From Rhizobiaceae bacterium (GTDB lineage: Bacteria; Pseudomonadota; Alphaproteobacteria; Rhizobiales; Rhizobiaceae): a stretch of DNA of 11,983 bases. The DNA lies in assembly GCA_028865845.1 (NCBI GenBank), contig JAGWJK010000043.1:1-11983 (forward strand), in the 5' to 3' direction. The stretch's first letter is position 1. Each line of letters begins with the position of its first letter. Positions 1 through 7,024 of the stretch are shown here, piece after piece. The translations under genes were made by a program, and so were the position numbers. A model generated the notes under the pieces. That model was not told where the DNA came from and did no database searches. It saw nothing but the letters and a program-made list of their open reading frames with translations.

Positions 1-622
1 GCACGCCACGCGAAACGAGACGGTCGGGATGATGTTCGTAGACCAGGCCGTGATAGCGGCGGCGGATCGTCGGGAAATCGTCGTTGGGCGATACCCCGAG
101 CACTTTATAAGGATCGCGTCCGCCGGCGCTGACATGCCGTGCCATGATCTGCTCGAAACGCTCTTCGCTCATCTGGAAGATCTGCGCGATGTGCTGCAGG
201 AAGGCCAATTCCTTCTCGTGGATCAGCCCGTCGGCCTTCGCGATGTGGAACAGACCGTCGAGAACGTCTTCCAGCACGGGGCAATTCTTCGTGCAGGTCA
301 CGCAAAGTGACGACAGCTGATGGGCGTATGCCTCGTAGCCCGCAACGTCCTGGCGCGCGAGATTATAAAGACGCGCAACGTTCTTTGCCTGATCCGGCGG
401 AAACTCGAAGATTTCGCGAAAGGCGTTGACCTCGTTCTCGGTCACGACGCCATCGGCCTTCGCCATCTTCGCCGACAGGGCAATGATCGCAACGGAAAAG
501 GCTACCTTGCGGCGGGTTTCCGGATCGCCTTCGAACAGCGTGCGGATGGCTTCGACCACCGCGGACAGGGCATTGCCAGCGGTGCTACCAACAGCATTCA
601 GCAATTTTTCCCAGAACGACAT
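1..622 (-). CDS. djlA: DjlA-like TerB/J-domain co-chaperone, 3' end cut by window edge
   Basis: A likely cytosolic DnaJ-family co-chaperone: the J-domain would stimulate the ATPase of an Hsp70 (DnaK), and the TerB-like domain is a helical module of unclear role. The frame is open from ATG at 622-620 to the left edge, giving 207 residues. A TerB-like region spans about residues 35-160 and holds two related acidic segments, KADG at 55-58 and at 129-132. A J-domain begins near residue 170 (DPYKVLGV) and carries the diagnostic HPD tripeptide at 198-200; its last helix is off the window. Unlike E. coli DjlA there is no N-terminal membrane segment, matching the soluble form usual in rhizobia. No better upstream start is in frame; the purine-rich AGGGG upstream is about 14 bases from the ATG, so the ribosome site is weak. 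The gene diverges from pfp. The family call is firm; the symbol is by similarity of domain order. Confidence 0.88.
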   Translation of the reverse strand, partial: MSFWEKLLNAVGSTAGNALSAVVEAIRTLFEGDPETRRKVAFSVAIIALSAKMAKADGVVTENEVNAFREIFEFPPDQAKNVARLYNLARQDVAGYEAYAHQLSSLCVTCTKNCPVLEDVLDGLFHIAKADGLIHEKELAFLQHIAQIFQMSEERFEQIMARHVSAGGRDPYKVLGVSPNDDFPTIRRRYHGLVYEHHPDRLVSRGV

Positions 623-920
623 GACGGTCTCGACTACCCCTATGATTAAGAAACACGTTGATCAAATAATGGTTGCGATTGCAAGCTGTCCATTGGTCGC
701 AAGGCTGAAAACACCTTTCACAATTCGGTAATGATCGCCTGATCGGCACCCCGATTTTGCGCCGCCCAGCGATCGGGCTTTTGCCGTTACGACAGGACGA
801 AACAAACCGTGCCTTTCTTAAATTCTTTACTTTACAGCCATGCGCGGCTGTCGCATCCATTCCGGCAGCCCCGCCGCGCGCGCGACGGCGTTAATCAGCG
901 AAATGATGCAGCCCCGCTGC
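623..920. other. Divergent intergenic region djlA / pfp
   Basis: A 311-base gap between two divergently transcribed genes (623-933), so it must hold promoters for both, but I cannot pick convincing -35/-10 pairs. It contains a TTGCGA (673-678) / TCGCAA (697-702) inverted pair, several GATCG-containing repeats (732-777), a CCCGAT (750-755) / ATCGGG (772-777) pair followed by CTTTTG, and a hairpin at 834-851. The part nearest pfp (about 855-920) is very GC-rich. I see no coding frame with gene-like character in it. Confidence 0.5.
834..851. promoter_or_regulatory. Perfect 6-bp hairpin in pfp leader
   Basis: ACAGCC (834-839) and GGCTGT (846-851) form a perfect inverted repeat around the 6-base loop ATGCGC. 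It lies 82 bases before the pfp start, just after the AT-rich stretch TTTCTTAAATTCTTTACTTT that could be promoter sequence. It could be an operator or a 5' leader hairpin. There is no T-tract, so it is not a terminator. Confidence 0.3.
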
Positions 921-933
921 AAGGAGGATCCCC

Positions 934-2145
934 ATGGCCAAACAAAAAGTAGCATTGCTTACCGCCGGCGGATTGGCGCCCTGCCTCTCCTCCGCAGTCG
1001 GCGGCCTCATTCAGCGCTACAGCGATGTCGCGCCCGAACTCGATATCATTGCCTATCGTTCCGGCTATCAGGGCGTTCTCCTCGCCGATCGCATCGAGGT
1101 CACCCCATCGATGCGCGAGCGCGCCTATCTCCTCCATCGCTACGGCGGCTCGCCGATCGGCAACAGCCGCGTCAAGCTCACCAACGCCGCTGACTGCGTC
1201 AAGCGCGGCCTCGTCAAGGAAGGCGAAAATCCGCTGCGGGTTGCCGCCGAGCGCCTTGCGAGCGATGGCGTCACCATTCTTCACACCATCGGCGGCGACG
1301 ACACCAACACGACGGCGGCCGACCTCGCCGCCTATCTCGGCGCCAACGGCTACGACCTGACGGTGGTCGGCCTGCCGAAGACCGTTGACAACGATGTCGT
1401 CCCGATCCGCCAGTCTCTCGGCGCCTGGACCGCTGCCGAAGTGGGCGCGCATTTCTTCGACAACGTCAGCAACGAGCAGACGGCCGCTCCGCGCACGCTG
1501 GTCATCCACGAAGTCATGGGCCGCAGCTGCGGCTGGCTGACCGCGGCGACCGCGCGCGCCTATATCCAGAAGACCAGCTCCTATGAATATGTCGAAGGCT
1601 TCATGATGAACGCCGAGCTGAAGAGCATCGACGGCCTCTACCTGCCGGAAATGAGCTTCGATATCCAGGCGGAAGCCGAGCGGTTGAAGTCCCTGATGGA
1701 CAAGACCGGTCAGGTGACCCTCTTCGTCTCTGAAGGCGCGGCGCTCGACTCGATCGTCGCAGAGCGCGAGGCTGCCGGCGAGACCATCAAGCGCGATGCT
1801 TTCGGTCATGTGAAGATCGATACGATCAATGTGGGCAACTGGTTCCAGAAGCAATTCGCCGCCCTGCTCGGCGCCGAACGCTCCATGGTGCAGAAGTCAG
1901 GCTATTTCGCCCGCTCGGCGCCGGCAAACGGCGAAGATCTGCGCCTCATCCAGGGAATGGTCGATCTCGCCGTCGAAAGCGCATTGAATAAGGTGTCGGG
2001 CGTTACCGGCCACGACGAAGGCCAGAGCGGCAAACTGCGCACCATCGAATTCCCGCGCATCAAGGGCGGAAAGCCATTCGATCTGTCGTTGCCGTGGTTC
2101 GCCGAGGTCATGGACCACATCGGCCAAAAATACGCTCAAGCATGA
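934..2145 (+). CDS. pfp: Pyrophosphate--fructose-6-phosphate 1-phosphotransferase
   Basis: Interconverts fructose 6-phosphate and fructose 1,6-bisphosphate using PPi/Pi instead of ATP/ADP; reversible, cytosolic, able to serve glycolysis or gluconeogenesis. The product is 403 residues, normal for bacterial PPi-PFKs. The PFK fold is shown by the N-terminal Gly loop (TAGGLAP, 10-16), GGDDTN (120-125), PKTVDND (148-154) with the proton-accepting Asp152, and MGRSCGWL (195-202), which binds the sugar phosphate. Cofactor choice can be read directly: ATP enzymes have GGDGS and PGTIDND, whereas this one has Asp123 in place of the Gly and Lys149 in place of the Gly, the established PPi signature. The start is ATG 934, six bases after a full AAGGAGG (921-927). 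The gene stands alone in its promoter region; the exporter downstream is 79 bases away behind a hairpin. Confidence 0.96.
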   Translation: MAKQKVALLTAGGLAPCLSSAVGGLIQRYSDVAPELDIIAYRSGYQGVLLADRIEVTPSMRERAYLLHRYGGSPIGNSRVKLTNAADCVKRGLVKEGENPLRVAAERLASDGVTILHTIGGDDTNTTAADLAAYLGANGYDLTVVGLPKTVDNDVVPIRQSLGAWTAAEVGAHFFDNVSNEQTAAPRTLVIHEVMGRSCGWLTAATARAYIQKTSSYEYVEGFMMNAELKSIDGLYLPEMSFDIQAEAERLKSLMDKTGQVTLFVSEGAALDSIVAEREAAGETIKRDAFGHVKIDTINVGNWFQKQFAALLGAERSMVQKSGYFARSAPANGEDLRLIQGMVDLAVESALNKVSGVTGHDEGQSGKLRTIEFPRIKGGKPFDLSLPWFAEVMDHIGQKYAQA

Positions 2146-2159
2146 GCGATCGGTGATCT

Positions 2160-2186
2160 ATCGGATTGACTGATCGCAAATCCGAT
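2160..2186 (+). terminator. Hairpin between pfp and the LysE-type gene
   Basis: ATCGGATT (2160-2167) pairs perfectly with AATCCGAT (2179-2186) around an 11-base loop, 14 bases after the pfp stop. No strong T-run follows (GTCTTTGCT), so it may be a weak terminator or an mRNA 3'-end stabiliser rather than a full stop. Confidence 0.4.
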
Positions 2187-2224
2187 GTCTTTGCTGGCGG
2201 CGAATAGGAATAGGGGAGGATTCT

Positions 2225-2860
2225 ATGTCCATCGAAACCTGGCTCGCTTTCGCCGCCGCATCCTGCATCATGCTGGCAATCCCAGGCCCGACCATTCTCC
2301 TTGTCATCTCGTATGCGCTTGGCCACGGCCGCAAGACGGCGCTCGCGACCGTTACCGGCGTGACGCTTGGCGACTTCACGGCGATGACGGCTTCGCTTGC
2401 CGGCCTGGGCGCGCTGCTTGCCGCATCGGCTACCCTGTTCACGATTCTGAAACTTATCGGCGCAGCCTACCTTATGTTTCTCGGAATCAAGCTCTGGCGC
2501 GCGCCCATCGTGACCGGCCCGATGGGCGATAACGACAATCTTCCAGAGGAAAAACCGCTGAAGATTCTGCTGCACGCCTATGTTGTGACTGCTTTGAACC
2601 CGAAAAGCATCGTCTTCTTCATCGCTTTTGTGCCGCAATTCCTCGACATGTCCAAGCCATTCCTCCAGCAAACCCTTATTTTGGAGGCAACTTTCCTGAC
2701 TTTGGCCGCATTGAACGCCTTAATTTACGTCTTCCTCGCTGATATGGCACGCGGCTTCATTCGCAAGGCAAGCGTGCAGCGGACCGTCAACCGGACGGGC
2801 GGAACCCTGTTGATTGCGGCCGGTGCCGTGACCGCCGGCTATCGCCGGATGGCCGCTTGA
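2225..2860 (+). CDS. LysE/RhtB family amino-acid exporter
   Basis: An inner-membrane exporter of the LysE/RhtB superfamily, whose known members export amino acids (lysine, threonine, homoserine, leucine) by proton exchange; the substrate here cannot be told. The 211 residues match the family's usual 190-220. The first membrane segment carries the family hallmark PGP (20-22), followed by a Gly-rich second helix with the conserved Gly-Asp (49-50). A hydrophilic stretch at about 95-120 (after LGIKLWRAP) separates the N- and C-terminal hydrophobic halves; about five to six membrane segments are expected. The start ATG 2225 has an excellent AGGGGAGGA (2212-2220) five bases or fewer upstream. It reads in the same direction as pfp, but the 79-base gap and hairpin leave co-transcription open. 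Confidence 0.9.
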   Translation: MSIETWLAFAAASCIMLAIPGPTILLVISYALGHGRKTALATVTGVTLGDFTAMTASLAGLGALLAASATLFTILKLIGAAYLMFLGIKLWRAPIVTGPMGDNDNLPEEKPLKILLHAYVVTALNPKSIVFFIAFVPQFLDMSKPFLQQTLILEATFLTLAALNALIYVFLADMARGFIRKASVQRTVNRTGGTLLIAAGAVTAGYRRMAA

Positions 2861-2975
2861 GGCCTTCCGCGCTTGCGGCGCGATCACGAATAGGTTAATG
2901 GGGGATTCAGAAATTTATTGACCCTGTGACTCTTTTACATCGCAGGGGGGCGTGGTTTTTTTCGAAAGTGACAGA

Positions 2976-4163
2976 ATGGTAACGATCGGATTTTCCAGCC
3001 TGAAGCGTAGCGCTGCCTTTTCGGCGGTGCTGTGCGGCGTTCTGGCCGGGTGCGCGAGCACTCAGCAGCAGCAGACGTCCCAGGCAGAACTCCCGTCGGC
3101 ACAAACCAACGTGCCGCATCCGAATACAAACCCGACTGCGGTCGGTACTGTAACGCCGACCGGCGGTGCAGCTGTGGCAACCACCACCACTACTCCGGCA
3201 GTTGGACAGACCGCGCCTGTTGGCCAGGTTCAGCCTCAGCAGCAGGTCGTGCTCGCGAAGTCTGACCGCGTTGGCGCAGCTCCCGTTGATCAGAATCAGG
3301 TCCTTGCCGCGCAGAACCGCATGGGTGGTCCCGTTGTAAATTCGCCGGCACCCACGACGAACCAGGGCACAGCCGCAATCGCAGCAGTAACGGGCGCTCC
3401 CGCAGCGAACACCTCCGCAGCCGCCGCTTATGCAGCTTCCGACGAACCGGTCATCCCGGCCGTCGTCGCCATTCCGATCCCCAATCCGGCCCGTCCGGGC
3501 GATAATGCCCTGTTGCCGGTTTCGACTTCGGTTGCCGAAAACGAAGCTGTTATTCCCATGACGTCCAACGTGGCAGTGGTCCAGGCAGTTGTGCCGACCC
3601 CACGTCCGAATGAAGACGCTCCGACCATGGCTCCGGCTGAAGTCGCCTATGCCGCACCGATGCAGATCGGCGGTAATGGCTATGCGGCCAATCGCCTGCG
3701 CTATGACTTCAATTTCGACTCCTCCGGTCCGACCATCGTGCCGGCCGTACTGACCGAGAGTGACGATTCCAACGTTTCGCCAGCTGAAAAGAGCTACGTC
3801 AGCAAGCTCATTCAGAAATATGCCCGGCTTTACGAGATTCCGGAATCGCTCATCCATCGCGTCGTGCATCGCGAGAGCCGCTACAATCCGAAGGCCTACA
3901 ACAGGGCCGGTTATTTCGGCCTGATGCAGATCAAGTACAACACCGCGAAGTCGATGGGTTACGAAGGGCCGCCGTCCGGCCTGCTCGATGCCGAAACCAA
4001 CATCAAATACGCCGCAAAATATCTGCGCGGCGCATGGATGGTCGCCGACAACAAGGCGGCGGCGCCGAACAAGGAAGCCGATGCCGTTCAGCTTTATGCG
4101 CGCGGCTATTATTACGACGCCAAGCGCAAGGGTCTCGGCGACATCGCCAACGGCAATTATTGA
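2976..4163 (+). CDS. Lipoprotein lytic transglycosylase, SLT domain
   Basis: A periplasm-facing enzyme expected to cleave the MurNAc-GlcNAc bond of peptidoglycan with 1,6-anhydro ring formation. From ATG 2976 the product is 395 residues. A lipoprotein signal ends in the lipobox LAGC with Cys26, so it is probably anchored in the outer membrane. Residues about 27-260 are low-complexity, rich in Pro, Ala, Thr, Gln and Val, and look like a flexible spacer. The SLT/lysozyme-fold domain occupies about 270-390, with catalytic Glu300 in ESRYNP, GLMQI at 315-319, and YARG (374-377) where many relatives have a YNxG motif. A GTG at 2952 in the same frame would add eight residues; I prefer 2976 because it places the positive residues and hydrophobic stretch normally, though its ribosome site is weak. 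It converges on the serine hydrolase gene. Confidence 0.9.
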   Translation: MVTIGFSSLKRSAAFSAVLCGVLAGCASTQQQQTSQAELPSAQTNVPHPNTNPTAVGTVTPTGGAAVATTTTTPAVGQTAPVGQVQPQQQVVLAKSDRVGAAPVDQNQVLAAQNRMGGPVVNSPAPTTNQGTAAIAAVTGAPAANTSAAAAYAASDEPVIPAVVAIPIPNPARPGDNALLPVSTSVAENEAVIPMTSNVAVVQAVVPTPRPNEDAPTMAPAEVAYAAPMQIGGNGYAANRLRYDFNFDSSGPTIVPAVLTESDDSNVSPAEKSYVSKLIQKYARLYEIPESLIHRVVHRESRYNPKAYNRAGYFGLMQIKYNTAKSMGYEGPPSGLLDAETNIKYAAKYLRGAWMVADNKAAAPNKEADAVQLYARGYYYDAKRKGLGDIANGNY

Positions 4164-4186
4164 TTGATCGATATAATGTTCGGAAT

Positions 4187-4215
4187 CGCCGGTCGGACCT
4201 AGGTCTTGGCCGGCG
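4187..4215. terminator. Interrupted inverted repeat at a convergent gene junction
   Basis: CGCCGG (4187-4192) pairs with CCGGCG (4210-4215), enclosing the perfect palindrome GACCTAGGTC (4196-4205). The structure starts 24 bases after the transglycosylase stop, and the palindrome contains the stop codon of the opposite-strand serine hydrolase (4199-4201). The symmetry suits a bidirectional terminator, but no T-tract is present on either side. Confidence 0.4.
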
Positions 4216-5587
4216 TTGTCATATCCAATATCCTCTTCAAGAGGATCTGCGGCTTGTAGTCGATCCAGCCGGGGGTCAACCCCATCCGTACCATCACGAG
4301 ATTGGCAGACGGCACGATCGCCACGCTCTGCCCGTCATGCCCGAGCATCCAGAACGTATCCGTCGGCAGGCCGAACTGCGCATCCGAACCTCCCGGTCCC
4401 GCGAGCCATGCCTGCACCTGCGTATAGATGCCTTCCGAGGCCGTGGTCGGCGTGCGCATGGCGCCGACAAAACCTTCCGGCAACAGCCTCTGGCCTTTCC
4501 AGACGCCATCCTGCAGCAGGAACAGCCCGAAGCGCGCCCAGTCCCTTGCCGTCGCATAGAGATAGGAGCTGCCGATATAGGTGCCGCGTTCGTCCGCCTC
4601 GAAAACCGCGCTCGACATGCCAAGCGGTGCAAACAGGGAATCGCGCGGATAGGCAATTGCCGCGCTCTCGCTCGGGAGCCTGTTCATCCATATCCTCGAC
4701 AGCAGCGTCGCCGTGCCGCTTGAATAGTTGAAGCGCTCGCCGGCCGGCGTCACCTGCTTGGCATTGGCAGCGATCCGTGTCGCATCCGGATCGAGATAGA
4801 GCATCCGCGTGACATCGGAGACGGCGCCATAGCTTTCGTTGAAAGCCAGGCCGCTCTCCATGCCGAGAAGGTCGCTAAGCTTGATATTCCTGCGAGCGTC
4901 GCCCATCCATTGCGGCAGAAGGTTCTGGTCATCGAAAGAAAGACGGCCGGACAGCATCAGCCGGCCGATGATCGCGGCGTTGACCGTTTTCGTCATCGAC
5001 CAGCCGATCAGCGGCGTGGCCTTGTCGAAACCGTCGCCATAGGTTTCCGCGATGATGCGCCCATCCTTGATGACGACGATGGCACGCATGGACGGCCCGG
5101 CGAAATCGGGATTGGACAGGAGTTTGGCGAGCGACTGCGCGGCGTCATCCTGACCGATGCTGACGCCCTCGCCGTCGGGCCATATAGAATCGCTCTTCGG
5201 CGCCTTCACCTTGTTCAGGAACACAGCGTTGCGCGCCGCCTGCAGATCGCCGTCCGGCACCGACGTACAACCGAGCGCGCCGCGATAGAGCGCGTAGTTT
5301 GGTGCGAACATGCCGAGCATGCGGGCGGTCACCACACCATCTTCCCGATCGACATTGACCTGAATGAGCTTCAGTGCCGGATTGCCTGGCGCCTGCACGT
5401 CTTCCTCCATGACGCGCACCGGATCGCGCTTGGCGATGAAGGTGTTGGAGCAGACGATCTTTGCCGCGTAACCATCGCCGACACGCAGCAACTCCGGCGG
5501 CCTGATCGAGAGCCAGACGGCTCCGATGGCGATCGCGATCACCAGCAAAAGAACGATGGCCCCGATCACACTCGATATCAAACGCAT
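4199..5587 (-). CDS. Membrane-anchored serine hydrolase, beta-lactamase (class C / NylB-like) fold
   Basis: A penicillin-binding-protein-fold serine hydrolase; true substrates in this family range from D-amino peptides and esters to 6-aminohexanoate dimer, so the substrate is unknown. Using the start at 5587 (462 residues), an N-terminal hydrophobic helix (about 3-27) should anchor it in the inner membrane with the catalytic part outside. A family-specific pre-domain follows (about 30-150) with two cysteines (46 and 107) that could pair. The catalytic domain has the SxxK motif SMTK (Ser197, Lys200), a YSS triad at 288-290 in the YxN position, and HDG at 417-419 in the KTG-like position. All three active-site elements are present, so it is probably active. 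It diverges from btaA and converges on the transglycosylase. A role in wall or lipid turnover is only suggested by the neighbours. Confidence 0.87.
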   Translation of the reverse strand: MRLISSVIGAIVLLLVIAIAIGAVWLSIRPPELLRVGDGYAAKIVCSNTFIAKRDPVRVMEEDVQAPGNPALKLIQVNVDREDGVVTARMLGMFAPNYALYRGALGCTSVPDGDLQAARNAVFLNKVKAPKSDSIWPDGEGVSIGQDDAAQSLAKLLSNPDFAGPSMRAIVVIKDGRIIAETYGDGFDKATPLIGWSMTKTVNAAIIGRLMLSGRLSFDDQNLLPQWMGDARRNIKLSDLLGMESGLAFNESYGAVSDVTRMLYLDPDATRIAANAKQVTPAGERFNYSSGTATLLSRIWMNRLPSESAAIAYPRDSLFAPLGMSSAVFEADERGTYIGSSYLYATARDWARFGLFLLQDGVWKGQRLLPEGFVGAMRTPTTASEGIYTQVQAWLAGPGGSDAQFGLPTDTFWMLGHDGQSVAIVPSANLVMVRMGLTPGWIDYKPQILLKRILDMTTPAKT

Positions 5588-5596
5588 GTCACACAT

Positions 5597-5600
5597 CTCC
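5597..5600 (-). promoter_or_regulatory. Ribosome binding site deciding the serine hydrolase start
   Basis: On the minus strand GGAG (5600-5597) directly abuts an ATG at 5596-5594 and lies nine bases before a second in-frame ATG at 5587-5585. A Shine-Dalgarno touching the start codon cannot work well, so 5587 is the likelier start, removing three residues from the longest frame. Confidence 0.6.
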
Positions 5601-5661
5601 AGAAGTTCCCGGAGACAATCAGGAAACGCTGTAATATGAAAGGCCTGTCGTCATCAAAGCC

Positions 5662-5677
5662 TCGCGAATATTAGCGA
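5662..5677. promoter_or_regulatory. Imperfect 16-bp palindrome in the hydrolase/btaA divergent region
   Basis: TCGCGAATATTAGCGA is a palindrome except for one mismatched pair (G5666/A5673), centred between 5669 and 5670. It sits roughly midway between the divergent starts at 5587 and 5777, a common place for an operator shared by both genes. I recognise no specific regulator for it. Confidence 0.3.
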
Positions 5678-5709
5678 ATGCGGCATTTGAGCAGGGCTAC
5701 CAACAGGCC

Positions 5710-5727
5710 ACGTCATCAGACTGTAGC
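5710..5727 (+). promoter_or_regulatory. Candidate Pho box A upstream of btaA
   Basis: ACGTCAT-CAGA-CTGTAGC resembles the PhoB-binding direct repeat CTGTCAT-N4-CTGTCAT with the right 11-base period; the halves match at 5/7 and 4/7 positions. It ends 49 bases before the btaA ATG, leaving room for a -10 element (for example around 5737-5742, TTACAC) and a short leader. DGTS synthesis is known to need phoB in Sinorhizobium meliloti, which gives the weak match some prior support. Confidence 0.35.
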
Positions 5728-5751
5728 ATTGCCGGGTTACACGCGCTGAAC

Positions 5752-5769
5752 CTGACAAAACGGTGACAA
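5752..5769 (+). promoter_or_regulatory. Candidate Pho box B next to the btaA start
   Basis: CTGACAA-AACG-GTGACAA is a direct repeat with an 11-base period and shares the TGACA core in both halves; against CTGTCAT the halves score 5/7 and 4/7. It ends only seven bases before the btaA ATG, too close for ordinary class II activation, so it may be a secondary or fortuitous site. Confidence 0.25.
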
Positions 5770-5776
5770 GACTCAG

Positions 5777-7024
5777 ATGACCGAATTTGCCCCGGATGCC
5801 GGTTTCCGCAAGAATCGGAAACTCAAAGACGCTCTCCTGCAACACAAAGCCCTGTCGAAAGCCGGCCTCTCCGAGCGCCTGTTCGGCATGCTGTTTTCGG
5901 GTCTGGTCTATCCGCAGATCTGGGAAGATCCCGATGTCGACATGGAAGCGATGGAGCTTCAGCCGCATCATCGCATCGTGACGATCGGCTCCGGCGGCTG
6001 CAACATGCTGGCCTATCTGTCGCAGAACCCCGCTTCCATCGATGTCGTCGATCTCAATCGCCATCACATCGCGCTGAACAAGCTGAAGCTTGCTGCATTC
6101 CGCCTCCTGCCCTCGCATGCGGATCTCGTTCGCTTCTTCGGCACGCCGGACACCAACAGCAACAGCCAGGCTTACGACCAGTTCATCGCGCCGAGGCTCG
6201 ATGCCGCGACCGCCGCCTATTGGGACGGCCGCGACCTTTACGGCCGCCGGCGCGTGACGGTATTCAATCGCAACATCTACAAGACCGGCCTGCTCGGCCG
6301 CTTCATCGGCGCTGCCCATCTGCTCGCCCGGCTGCACGGCGTCCGCCTCGCCAAGATGACGGAAGCACGCACCATGCGCGAGCAACGTCAGTTCTTCGAC
6401 GACGAGATCGCGCCGATCTTCAACAAGCCGATGGTTCGCTGGCTGCTTGGCCGCAAGAGCTCGCTGTTCGGCCTCGGCATTCCGCCGCAGCAATATGACG
6501 AACTCGCCAGCCTTGCCGGCGACGACTCGATTGCAGCCGTGCTGAAGCACCGCCTGGAAAAGCTGTCGTGCCATTTCCCGATGCGCGAAAACTATTTCGC
6601 CTGGCAGGCCTTTGCGCGCCGCTATGCGGCTCAGCATCAGGGACCGTTGCCGACCTACCTGAAGCCGGAGCACTACGCTGCAATCAGCGCTAACGCCGAC
6701 CGCGTCGATGTGCACCACGCCAATTTCACCGAGCTGCTCGCCTCGAAGCCGGCCGCCTCGCGCGACCGCTACATCCTGCTCGATGCGCAGGACTGGATGA
6801 CCGATGAGCAGCTGAACGACCTGTGGGCCGAGATCACCCGCACGGCTCGTGAAGGCGCCCGCGTGATTTTCCGCACCGCTGCCGAAAAGAGCATCATCGA
6901 GGGCCGGCTTTCGCCCGCCATTCGCGATCAGTGGGTCCATTTCGAAGAGCGTTCGCAGGAACTCAATGCCCGTGATCGCTCGGCGATCTACGGCGGCTTC
7001 CATATCTACGGGAAAAAAGCGTGA
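5777..7024 (+). CDS. btaA: S-adenosylmethionine:diacylglycerol 3-amino-3-carboxypropyltransferase BtaA
   Basis: First enzyme of betaine lipid synthesis: moves the 3-amino-3-carboxypropyl group of SAM to diacylglycerol, giving diacylglyceryl homoserine. DGTS replaces phospholipids when phosphate is scarce. The 415-residue product is typical of the DUF3419/BtaA family. The conserved N-terminal block LVYPQIWEDP (43-52) is followed by the SAM-binding segment VTIGSGGCNMLAYL (68-81) and the acidic strand end IDVVDLN (88-94). A second Rossmann-like portion lies near the C-terminus (about 330-385: YILLDAQDWM, then GARVIFRTA). The start ATG 5777 fits family N-termini, but there is no clear Shine-Dalgarno before it. 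Its stop overlaps the btaB start by four bases, so the two are translationally coupled. Regulation by phosphate through PhoB is likely from work in Sinorhizobium. Confidence 0.94.
   Translation: MTEFAPDAGFRKNRKLKDALLQHKALSKAGLSERLFGMLFSGLVYPQIWEDPDVDMEAMELQPHHRIVTIGSGGCNMLAYLSQNPASIDVVDLNRHHIALNKLKLAAFRLLPSHADLVRFFGTPDTNSNSQAYDQFIAPRLDAATAAYWDGRDLYGRRRVTVFNRNIYKTGLLGRFIGAAHLLARLHGVRLAKMTEARTMREQRQFFDDEIAPIFNKPMVRWLLGRKSSLFGLGIPPQQYDELASLAGDDSIAAVLKHRLEKLSCHFPMRENYFAWQAFARRYAAQHQGPLPTYLKPEHYAAISANADRVDVHHANFTELLASKPAASRDRYILLDAQDWMTDEQLNDLWAEITRTAREGARVIFRTAAEKSIIEGRLSPAIRDQWVHFEERSQELNARDRSAIYGGFHIYGKKA

Noticed and set aside
29..649. Plus-strand frames over the djlA region
   Set aside because: The minus strand encodes an uninterrupted TerB plus J-domain protein with HPD; the plus frames have no domain features.
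750..781. CCCGAT/ATCGGG pair followed by CTTTTG as a terminator
   Set aside because: The stem is only 6 bp over a 16-base loop, and it lies between divergent genes where no plus-strand transcript is expected to end.
840..1193. Possible leader peptide or small gene starting before pfp
   Set aside because: The frame runs through the pfp ribosome site and far into pfp, has no Shine-Dalgarno of its own and an atypical composition.
895..1854. Long minus-strand open frame opposite pfp (319 codons)
   Set aside because: It lies wholly opposite a gene with clear catalytic motifs, has no recognisable domain and is Arg/Ala/Gly/Asp-rich as expected for the complement of a GC3-biased gene.
2907..3869. 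Minus-strand open frame opposite the SLT lipoprotein (320 codons)
   Set aside because: Composition is Arg/Gly/Cys/His-rich without domain character; it is the complement of the Ala/Pro/Thr/Val-rich spacer.
5654..7003. Minus-strand open frame opposite btaA (449 codons)
   Set aside because: Mirror of a well-conserved gene; no motif, and a stop-poor complement is expected at this GC content.
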